The notes under the pieces: generated by a model | Told to the model about the DNA's origin: nothing | Database searches by the model: none | Seen by the model: the letters and a program-made list of their open reading frames with translations, nothing else | Source of the DNA: Thozetella sp. PMI_491 | Taxonomy: Eukaryota > Ascomycota > Sordariomycetes > Chaetosphaeriales > Chaetosphaeriaceae | Assembly (NCBI GenBank): GCA_021432635.1 | Contig: MU270015.1 | Coordinates: forward strand, 1,841,860 to 1,905,859 | Length of the DNA: 64,000 nt | Direction of reading: 5' to 3' | Shown: positions 31,800 through 39,779 of the stretch, piece after piece | How the letters are laid out: each line of letters begins with the position of its first letter | Numbering within the stretch: the stretch's first letter is position 1 | Position numbers and translations under genes: made by a program

Positions 31800-34700
31800 A
31801 TGGACACTATCCAAGTCATGGTTTCTGGCTTGAAGCCGAGTAGTGGGGAATCTGCTGCTCGAACCTCGATTGGCCGTAACTTGCTTTCGGCGCTTACGGC
31901 CGGAGAATATGACACGGCCGAGATGATTCTCGAACAAGGGCCGGACTTGACAGTGGTAGACGATGATGGCAATAGCGCTTTGCATCTCGCTCTGACGGCG
32001 ACGCAGCAAGGCGGGTCCCCGACGGATCTAATACGACGGTTACTTCAGGCCGGCGCAAGTCCACATAAGAAGAATAACAAGAGAGAAACTCCCCTGTTCC
32101 ACCTAGGCCACTCTGGCTACTTTCTGGATTTTGCTCCGCTCCTCATCGATGCGGGTGTCGATATCAACTCGCGAGATGACAACGGCAAGACTCTTCTGTT
32201 TCGAGAGCGGTGGTTCACTTGGTCGCTAGAGGAGTATATGAAGCTTGGCCTTCGAGCAGATGTCAGGGATTACCGGGGACGGACCATCCTACATGAGATT
32301 TTTCGGAGCCGTTTTTACATTGCGCCAGGATTAATCCCGCAGCTAATCACCCTCGGCGTCGACCCCGGCGCCGTGGACCAGGACGGAAACACTGTCATAC
32401 ACGACGCGGTTCTCGGTGGCTCCTTCCAGGGGCTGCTTGAGACCATTGTTGGCCTCGGTCTCGATTTCGACCAGGCAAACTATGAGGCCAGAACGCCGCT
32501 GCACAACCTCTGCAGCCTGGGCACACATGAGCCGGAAGAATACGCCGATTTTCACGACTTACTGCGATCTGTTACCGCGATGAGCCAAAAGATAGATGCA
32601 TCCGACCAGCACGGCATTCGCCCGATCCACCTTGCCTCAACGGTCTCGGAGATGCTCGTCGACGAGCTCCTGAGACGTGGAGCTGACCCAACTGTAGCTA
32701 CCAGTGACGGTCTGACACCGTTGCATCTCGCGGCGCGGGCTCGGCAGGGAAACATCGTCGGAATGCTGATCGAGAGGCTTGAGATGATCGGCAGTTCGGT
32801 ATTAAACGCTGTGAACGTGAAAGATCGCAGAGGATGGACCGCGCTGGCTTATGCCTGTCGCTCTGGGCGCCCCGAATTGGTCGCGCTGCTGCTTGAGGCT
32901 GGGGCCGATCCGACTCTGGGCGCGGAAGATCGAACCACTGCTTTCGACATGTGCTCCGATTTTGCAGAAGAGCAGATTCTCTGGACAAACTACCGCCGGC
33001 AGATCAGAAGGAGGGGAGATGATCGATATAGATGCTGTGGACCGGTCTTCCACCTGTGTGCAGAGGGGCTAAGGATCGGCGACAAGTCGCGGCCATTCTG
33101 CACCATGGGGAAAGAGCTCAAGGACGAGATCGGCGATTATAAGCTCGATGAAATTAGCACATCGCACACAGCACGCTTGGACGAGATCCTTGATATGCTC
33201 ACTGAGTCCACGCAAAAGCACGGGAAGGACAGTGCCTGGATCTCCTGTACGCTGCAACGTATCCTCCAAGGCGTTGAGACGCGGCTAGAGGAGAACCCGG
33301 AGAATCATCTCGATCTGTACATACAACGAACGCTACGACTGAGACTGGCCAGAGACAATGCTCTCAACGTGGTAGCCAACACACCGAACAATGGCTCCGA
33401 CTCAACTTTCAACAAGTCGCTCGCCAAGTCAATCGGTTGTGCGTCAAGCAAGATACTCCAGGAAGTCGAGATCAAAGAAGGTAGTTACGAGCAGCATCTA
33501 GTCCAGCGTTTACTTAAGCGCAGAGACTATGAGCTAGTCGAAGAGCTCGCTCGGAGGGGTGCTAACCTACGGCGCCCCAGTGATGAACAAGGTTCGGACA
33601 TGAATCTGCTGGCGACGCACGGGTTCGCGAAGATTCTAGAAAGTGTGGATGCTACGATGAAGAAACTTGAAGGCACGATCGAAAGTGTAACAAGGGAAAC
33701 GGGTCAGCCAGATACGAGCGAGTACATGGACCGAACACCGTTGGCGCCCCTGCTCGTGAGCGCGTGCGAGAGTGAGCTCCCCAATATGGGCATGGTGCGC
33801 ATGCTAGTCGAAAAGCTTCGGGTCGACCTCAATGCTCGGACACCTAAGACTCTGGAAGATTGTGATGACATCGATCCCCTAATCGGCTACAGGGCCGCAA
33901 TCCATATCGTCGCAAGAGGCACCCATTGGTGGCAAGTTTCGCAGGCGATCCCGTACCTTGCGCAAGCAGGTGCTAGCCTCGATGTCCGCAACCAGGACGG
34001 AGAGACAGCCCTGCTAGTAGCTATCGGTAGTAGCTCCCTGTTTAGAAAATGCGCAGCACTGAAGCTCATAGAGCTCGGTGCCGATCCAAATGCAGTCGAT
34101 GGGAGAGGACGCAGCTGCTTGGCGCGCGCGAACGACCGTCAGCTTGCCGAGATGCTGCTGGCAAAGGGCGCAAGGTTGGAACCAACGGTATTATTCGGCG
34201 TGCTGGATTCACATAGCGAGGGCGCGCTAGAGACGCTTCTTGAAGCCGGGGCTGATCCGAGTGCGACAATGGAGAGCTACGAGAAGATTGAAGAAGACCG
34301 TGAGAGGTGGTGGTCCAAGGGGCAGTTCCCCACGCACGTCGATATGGACCGCGAGCAATGGTCCCCCTTGCACTACGCGGCCTCACCAGAGTCTCCAGCC
34401 TGGAAGTCAGTTTACAAGCCTGACAGGAAGAAGATGGCACGACTTAGTTCACTCCTCCTAGCTTACGGTGCTGATCCGTACGCGGAATTTTCCCAGCCGT
34501 GCCGGCCTATCAAATCGGACGACATAATGCCTCCGGTGCTGCTAGATGGTATCGAAGCGGAGGTCCCGAGAAAGATTGAAACAGCGCTGTTGGAGGCCAC
34601 CGAGAAGGTCGGCAACCTCGACACTCTCGAGCGGTCGTGCTTCGGGTCCCACGGTGCGAGACTATTCAGGTGGAGACGCAAACGCCGCAGCCTTATCCAC

Positions 34701-35756
34701 GCACTGTTAGAGGACGGTGGCTTCGTACAGTCGATCTTAGAGCTGCCGAGTCTGGAACTAGAGCATCGTGACGCCGAGGGGAGGACGCTGCTTCATTCGG
34801 CATGCCGTAACGCGCTTGGTTCCGACGCCTCAATCGACTGCATGATCGTTGATTCACCGCACGCCACACGGCTAGTTGGTCCATCGAAGGATCCGTTCCG
34901 CGACCGGAGTCGTACTAGGATCGTGCAACATCTTCTCGACCGTGGTGCGGATCCGCTCGCTATAGACAACGCTGGGAAGAATGTGCTCCACCATCTCCTC
35001 GAGGCCAACGACCAGATCACGACTAACGGAGGAGCTCCCGTAATCGGCGAGACGTTAAGGAGTATTCTAGCGAGATTCCCATCTATTGTCAATCCTGCAG
35101 ACGCCGCAGGGACATTCCCACTCCACTCTGCGGTCCGTCGTATGATTTTCCACACCAGCAAGCGTCATTACAGAGGTGATGTTGAGACCGCGGTCGATGA
35201 TCTCTTGGACGCTGGTGCCGACTTTATGTCTCGGGACGGCAGGGGAAACAGTGTGCTTCACTATCTAGCCATCAACCTTGCCGAGCAGGAACGGTCAAAG
35301 CTGCAGCGGAACCTTTTCCGTAGGCTACTGGACTTAGGTGCAGATATCAACGCAAAGAATGATGCTGGATACACACCTCTGTTTGCTCTCCTAGACGATG
35401 ATGGACAGCAAGCAAAAGTAAGAGGCATGCCCAAGTTCCTGACGAAGCCCGTCGGTGCCTACGAGGAGTACGCGCTTGAGAGGATGGAGCAGCGAATTTC
35501 TAGCCTGAGCACTTCTGACGAGGAAGTCTTTGGGTTATTCGATGCGGCAGGGGCTAGGTGGGACGCTAAGGACCATGCGGGCAGAACGCTGCTTCACGTG
35601 GTGGCAGCATGGAAACATGAGAAAGCCCTAAGCAGATTCAACTTCTTGGTCGAGAAAGGCCTGGATCGGACATTAAAGGATGCCCAAGACCGAACGGCTC
35701 TCGATGTGGCTGCCGCAAACAACAATGAGTATATTCTTGAGATGTTTAGAGGCTGA
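31800..35756 (+). CDS. Giant ankyrin-repeat protein (1318 residues)
   Basis: A single open frame without an intron. Ankyrin repeats (Gly-x-Thr-x-Leu-His and Leu-Leu-x-x-Gly-Ala-Asp-Pro patterns) run from about residue 40 to 390, then again from about 650 to 1310. The stretch between (about 390-650) is helical and charged, with a CCGPVFHLC motif near its start. No other domain, signal peptide or membrane segment is seen. Ankyrin proteins of this size in fungi are scaffold or recognition proteins, often the sensor part of NLR-like proteins, but this one has no NACHT or NB-ARC. It lies about 3 kb left of the gasdermin/CHAT pair with two other genes in between, so a link is only speculative. Confidence 0.9.
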   Translation: MDTIQVMVSGLKPSSGESAARTSIGRNLLSALTAGEYDTAEMILEQGPDLTVVDDDGNSALHLALTATQQGGSPTDLIRRLLQAGASPHKKNNKRETPLFHLGHSGYFLDFAPLLIDAGVDINSRDDNGKTLLFRERWFTWSLEEYMKLGLRADVRDYRGRTILHEIFRSRFYIAPGLIPQLITLGVDPGAVDQDGNTVIHDAVLGGSFQGLLETIVGLGLDFDQANYEARTPLHNLCSLGTHEPEEYADFHDLLRSVTAMSQKIDASDQHGIRPIHLASTVSEMLVDELLRRGADPTVATSDGLTPLHLAARARQGNIVGMLIERLEMIGSSVLNAVNVKDRRGWTALAYACRSGRPELVALLLEAGADPTLGAEDRTTAFDMCSDFAEEQILWTNYRRQIRRRGDDRYRCCGPVFHLCAEGLRIGDKSRPFCTMGKELKDEIGDYKLDEISTSHTARLDEILDMLTESTQKHGKDSAWISCTLQRILQGVETRLEENPENHLDLYIQRTLRLRLARDNALNVVANTPNNGSDSTFNKSLAKSIGCASSKILQEVEIKEGSYEQHLVQRLLKRRDYELVEELARRGANLRRPSDEQGSDMNLLATHGFAKILESVDATMKKLEGTIESVTRETGQPDTSEYMDRTPLAPLLVSACESELPNMGMVRMLVEKLRVDLNARTPKTLEDCDDIDPLIGYRAAIHIVARGTHWWQVSQAIPYLAQAGASLDVRNQDGETALLVAIGSSSLFRKCAALKLIELGADPNAVDGRGRSCLARANDRQLAEMLLAKGARLEPTVLFGVLDSHSEGALETLLEAGADPSATMESYEKIEEDRERWWSKGQFPTHVDMDREQWSPLHYAASPESPAWKSVYKPDRKKMARLSSLLLAYGADPYAEFSQPCRPIKSDDIMPPVLLDGIEAEVPRKIETALLEATEKVGNLDTLERSCFGSHGARLFRWRRKRRSLIHALLEDGGFVQSILELPSLELEHRDAEGRTLLHSACRNALGSDASIDCMIVDSPHATRLVGPSKDPFRDRSRTRIVQHLLDRGADPLAIDNAGKNVLHHLLEANDQITTNGGAPVIGETLRSILARFPSIVNPADAAGTFPLHSAVRRMIFHTSKRHYRGDVETAVDDLLDAGADFMSRDGRGNSVLHYLAINLAEQERSKLQRNLFRRLLDLGADINAKNDAGYTPLFALLDDDGQQAKVRGMPKFLTKPVGAYEEYALERMEQRISSLSTSDEEVFGLFDAAGARWDAKDHAGRTLLHVVAAWKHEKALSRFNFLVEKGLDRTLKDAQDRTALDVAAANNNEYILEMFRG

Positions 35757-36166
35757 GACTTCCATGTTAGAGGCAGTGGCGCAGTAACAGGGGTGTCATC
35801 ACTGTAAGCCTTGGTCCTCTCATAAGCTTACCAATACCATACCACTATTGCAAGAAGCGAGCGGCTCAGCATCATTCTACAAGTCCGGTGACAAGGGTAA
35901 AGGAATAGACGAGATTTAGGCACCATTTGCCTCGCTAAAAGAATCAGATTCGGGAGTTATGTTAGCAGGTCTGAAGTCTTGACTTCGTGAGATCCCACGG
36001 TTGTGGCAGGCGTAAACCCTCATTCATTCGCCTTACGACAGAAGCCGCCGGACGGTAAACGATAAAAGGTAGCATCGAATTTTCTTTTCTAGTACACAGA
36101 AAATCATCTTTCAACTTATTACGAGCTCTAACTATCTTTATCACAGTTCATCCAACAGCAACCACC
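35757..36166. other. Intergenic region
   Basis: 410 bp without a gene. It should include the terminator of the ankyrin gene and the promoter of the next gene; nothing distinctive is seen. Confidence 0.45.
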
Positions 36167-36913
36167 ATGAGTCTACAACTCTATCCATTCTCTACCCCTA
36201 ATCTCACTATTATCGACGGACCAGGTGATGTTACCGGCCTCTTGAATGTGGAGATACTAGCTTCTCGAAGCGCGCTCGATGTCCTAAAGACGAGCTTAAC
36301 CCCAACCCAGATGGTGGATATTCTCAAGCCTGCCACAATCGAAGCAGATAGCTTTTGGCGTGATCTGGTCTTTCAGTCCCAGGGCACCGCCATGATCCCT
36401 GCTGACATCCATATCTCCCTTACCTCACCCAGGATGAATGTCTCCTCATTCCTAGAGTGGTACAACGCGAATGGTGGCAGTCCTGAAGTGTTCGGTCGAG
36501 CTCACCCTGAAAACTATTGGGCACAGACCACGACCAACCCAGACGGCACGACTCTACGCTTAGACGCCATTGAGGGCTTCGACGGGCACGTTACGCGCTT
36601 CGATATGCCGACATTTGGACCTCCAGACCGGGCCCAGTTCCCCTTCCTAAGACCAATGCCAGAGTACCCAATCCAGGTCGGTGGGCCGCTAGAGCTGCTG
36701 GATGGAACCCTCTGGGGCGTTAGCCACACCTCATTCAAGGAACCTGACGATGCAGAGGGTGTAGAATTATTCACGACAACTTGGCTACCTTCTAAGAGCT
36801 CAGAAGCACTAGTTTTAGATATTCGGAGACACACTATGCTAGACTGGGTGAACTGGCTTGTGGAGGGAAGCGAAGCTGTCGGCGGCAGTGGAAATAGGGT
36901 CGCTCGCCGCTGA
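36167..36913 (+). CDS. Hypothetical protein of 248 residues
   Basis: I do not recognise this family. The gene is a single exon, and the ATG at 36167 has a good context (CCACCATGAG). The protein has no signal peptide or membrane segment, is rather acidic, and ends with a short basic tail (GNRVARR). Its middle has FLEWYNANGGSPEVFGRAHP and IEGFDGHVTRFDMP, and its C-terminal part has MLDWVNWLVEGSE, a likely amphipathic helix. The composition looks like a globular soluble protein. It lies between the ankyrin gene and the DUF924 gene in the same direction as both. Confidence 0.7.
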   Translation: MSLQLYPFSTPNLTIIDGPGDVTGLLNVEILASRSALDVLKTSLTPTQMVDILKPATIEADSFWRDLVFQSQGTAMIPADIHISLTSPRMNVSSFLEWYNANGGSPEVFGRAHPENYWAQTTTNPDGTTLRLDAIEGFDGHVTRFDMPTFGPPDRAQFPFLRPMPEYPIQVGGPLELLDGTLWGVSHTSFKEPDDAEGVELFTTTWLPSKSSEALVLDIRRHTMLDWVNWLVEGSEAVGGSGNRVARR

Positions 36914-37709
36914 GGTGCCAAACTATCCCATAGCTGAGCCATCAATGTAGAGTGGAAACCAGGTGGTGAGCCTCTTTAATCTATTCAATACAAATGCCTA
37001 GGTTCGACAACAGTAACCTTTCGGCGTATCAAAGGTCGAAGGTGAGGATAAAGACGAGGCAAGAGGGTGAGATTTATGGCGAGCTCTATACTGTGATAAG
37101 AAGTAGGATGGGAGAATAAAAATGGGCTTCGATTTAGTCCTTTGAGTATGGTTGAATCAACGAATACATTTCTTTCCCATAATCCAACTCGGGCAAGCGG
37201 CCAGATTAGACACCTCTTCATAATAGAGGTTAATTTCACCCAAGTTAGGTACAATTCCCCGTATAATGACTTTCAAAAATGACACCCCAGCCACCAACGT
37301 GAAGGTGCTGTGCAAACCCACCTCGCTATAGCTTTACGGCTATCCAGCCACCGCCGGTACTATATAGTTTACTGAGCAATCGCCAGGTATAGCTGGCTTT
37401 AATTAGTTATTCATCGTCTTCTTTCGAGCCCCTCTTCACTGCGCATGGATCTCCACAGTTACAGGGGGTTCAACCCTTCCACAGACGCCCCTCAATGCGC
37501 TAAACTATAAACAGCCTCCAATACGGCCAAAAGCTTACAACTACCAACGTGGCTCTAACCTAGCGCTTATCTTTGGCTGGCTGAAGACCCCATGATACAT
37601 CCCAACTTGGGCCAAGACAATATCCTCCTTAAAAGTGAAGCACCCGAGGCCCTCGATAGTACAACTTCTGCGGCACTTTACAAGAAATAGGCGCAAGGAT
37701 TCCATCATC
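36914..37709. other. Intergenic region
   Basis: About 800 bp with no supported gene. It precedes the DUF924 gene, whose leader likely begins shortly before 37710. Confidence 0.45.
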
Positions 37710-38591
37710 ATGGCGTCTGGCCTCGACAAGATCCTCACTCCCTCTCTTTTCCAGTTCATGGTTGACTGCTTGATACCTTTCCCGAAAACCCAAGTAGACT
37801 GCGCCTTTTTGGCCAGCGACCCCTTTGATGAAAAGTTTCGCGAGCACGCCTGGCCCGCTCTTCTGGCCCTTAGCAAGGTCGGACTGGAGAACATGCCGGA
37901 CATGATGCATTTCCTCCCACTGCCATCCGCTGCGGACTTCCCCCCGCAATGCCTTGGCCTGCAGATTCTCCTAGACCAAACGCCCAGAGTTCTCTGCCCC
38001 GCAGATTCCATTGACAGCCGCTGGGTAAACTCCTACTTTGACATCGTCTCCAACAAATTCGCGCGGACATGGCTCGGCCTGCCGGCGGAACAGCGACCAG
38101 ATTCGTGGGAGGCGTGGGGCAAACAGTCCGCTTCTCTAGACTACTGGCTCCGAGTCCGCCGTCTCTTTAGTTGTCCACACGTCCACTGCGGCACGTTGGA
38201 AAGCCAAGAGCTCGCCCTAGCGTTCAACGAGGAGACGCGTCGGACTGTCGAGCGCATCTCTGGACAGACAGACCCCAACCGTGCCGAGCGGCAGGAGATC
38301 CTCTCGGACGTCTACGGGTTTCCCCGCATGCTGACGGAGGGTCCTCCGGACAACCTTACCACTGTGACTTGGTGCTGGTGGACACTCAAGCTGAGCGACA
38401 TTCACAAGCCTATCATTGATAAATTTGGGCGCTATCCGTATCGTAACACGGTCCAAGGTTTGGAAAACACAGAGGAAGAAGTGGAGTGGATTGAGAAGAC
38501 AAATCACTTCGCTGAAGCGCCGTCTCACGTTGCACAGTTGGTAAGAGACGATATCGCAGCTGGTCGATGGACACCTCTTGGGAGCGCATGA
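37710..38591 (+). CDS. DUF924-like protein
   Basis: A single-exon gene of 293 residues from the ATG at 37710, which has a good context (ATCATGGCG). An upstream in-frame ATG at 37635 would add 25 residues but has a poor context. LQILLDQTPRVL matches the LLLDQxPRNxxR signature of DUF924, and a later SDIHKPIIDKFGRYPYRN matches the H-x-x-I-I-x-x-FGRxPxRN signature, followed by a T-E-E-E motif. DUF924 proteins are helical, TPR-like and of unknown function. This one is about 80-90 residues longer than bacterial members. It is convergent with the gasdermin-like gene, 90 bp apart. Confidence 0.75.
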   Translation: MASGLDKILTPSLFQFMVDCLIPFPKTQVDCAFLASDPFDEKFREHAWPALLALSKVGLENMPDMMHFLPLPSAADFPPQCLGLQILLDQTPRVLCPADSIDSRWVNSYFDIVSNKFARTWLGLPAEQRPDSWEAWGKQSASLDYWLRVRRLFSCPHVHCGTLESQELALAFNEETRRTVERISGQTDPNRAERQEILSDVYGFPRMLTEGPPDNLTTVTWCWWTLKLSDIHKPIIDKFGRYPYRNTVQGLENTEEEVEWIEKTNHFAEAPSHVAQLVRDDIAAGRWTPLGSA

Positions 38592-38681
38592 CAGGAATCG
38601 AACTTGGTGTGGTGAATGACCCAGTGGTACTTTCTCAGGATTATCTCGATGGTTTTCTTCTCTAGTAGATCTTCATGCTTA

Positions 38682-39479
38682 TCAAATATCGTCCTCGTCC
38701 TCATCCTCTTCATCCTTATTCAGCAGCTCAACAAGCTCGTCCAGTTGCACGCTCCTAAGAACTAACGACAGTTGCCTGTCTTCCTCGTGTGCTTGGGTGC
38801 CTTTGACCCGCTGGTACGTCCACTTCCACGAAACCTCTTGGCCCAACCTCGGTTCTCCCGCTTTGGCAATGCGTGAATCCAGTCTCTGAACTTGGATACC
38901 AAACACGCCGGTGATACTCTTGCCTGTTGACTGTCCGAAACCGGAAGCGCTCAGCTCGCCGGACACATGGATCGGCAGGCTCTGGGTGGCTTCGAGAGGC
39001 ACCGTAGCGTAACCACCGACAGAGCCTTCTTTGAGAATAGCTCGCTTCAGCTCCGCGCCGCGGAGGATCTGGAGCCCGATGACGAAGTAGCAAGGTGCCT
39101 TGTGCAATATCATGTCGTTGATCCAATCTTGCGCATTCTTAGACTTGCAAATGTCTCGGAATACCTTCCCCGTGTCCTTTAATGTGCAGCGCTCTAGCCT
39201 CTCTGCCTTGATTGATATGAGGTTGGTGCTTTTCCCCGAGGTCTTGAAGCCGAGGTACCTCGTCAGGCCAACGTTAAAGCGACCCTTGATATCAGTTGAC
39301 ACGATTGCGCTAAACGGTTCTTCCGCATCGGGGGTCGATATGTCGTCAGGGCCGACCGAGGCGCTCCCACCACGGTACGTATCGACATTTGGGACCAGAG
39401 GGTTCCGTACCAGCTGGCCAAGGGAAACAAGATCGATTGGGAAGACTTTGGGTAGCAGTACCTCGTCAGGAGGGGCCAT
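38682..39479 (-). CDS. Gasdermin-like pore-forming protein (fungal HET-Q1/RCD-1 type)
   Basis: A single-exon gene of 265 residues. The order of landmarks follows the gasdermin N-terminal domain: FPIDLVSLGQL at about 13-23 (compare the P-x-D-S-L start), then a strand STDIKGRFNVGL at 61-72, hydrophobic pattern residues around 80-92, APCYFVIGLQILRGAEL at 128-144 (equivalent to the LYVVTEVL strand), and GYATVPLEATQSLPI...GVFGIQVQRL at 157-200. A short tail follows (about 205-265) that ends in a run of Asp/Glu. Fungal gasdermin-like proteins such as HET-Q1 and RCD-1 have similar lengths, and in HET-Q1 a tail of about 5 kDa is removed by a protease. The gene is divergent to a CHAT protease, a pairing known for fungal and bacterial gasdermins. 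Function would be membrane pore formation and cell death after cleavage. The assignment rests on my pattern reading, not a search. Confidence 0.65.
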   Translation of the reverse strand: MAPPDEVLLPKVFPIDLVSLGQLVRNPLVPNVDTYRGGSASVGPDDISTPDAEEPFSAIVSTDIKGRFNVGLTRYLGFKTSGKSTNLISIKAERLERCTLKDTGKVFRDICKSKNAQDWINDMILHKAPCYFVIGLQILRGAELKRAILKEGSVGGYATVPLEATQSLPIHVSGELSASGFGQSTGKSITGVFGIQVQRLDSRIAKAGEPRLGQEVSWKWTYQRVKGTQAHEEDRQLSLVLRSVQLDELVELLNKDEEDEDEDDI

Positions 39480-39779
39480 ATCCGATAATTAAAGGACGAG
39501 TATCCGGGAATACCTTGTTCTTGTTGGAACTTGGAAGTTAGACGTTGAAATTGAGTACTGCGAGAACAGTCTTGCCCCGCCCCGCGAAATGTTCGGAGTG
39601 TCGAGAACCCCTGGTTCGCTGTTCTGTTATGTTATTGGGTGGCAGAGTGCGGGATTATCCAGTGCCGTCATCTCAGCTCTTCAGCCTCGTTTCTCCCGTA
39701 CCAAAGCCAGATTATTTTCGCTGTCAAATAGAGAAACACCCTTCAGTACGCATCATATTATCGCGTCATTCATTGAATC
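39480..39779. promoter_or_regulatory. Shared 300 bp promoter of the gasdermin-like and CHAT genes
   Basis: The two start codons lie exactly 300 bp apart and face away from each other, so both transcripts must start in this stretch. A CCCCGCCCC motif lies at about 39583. No TATA box in the usual place for either gene is seen. Confidence 0.55.
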
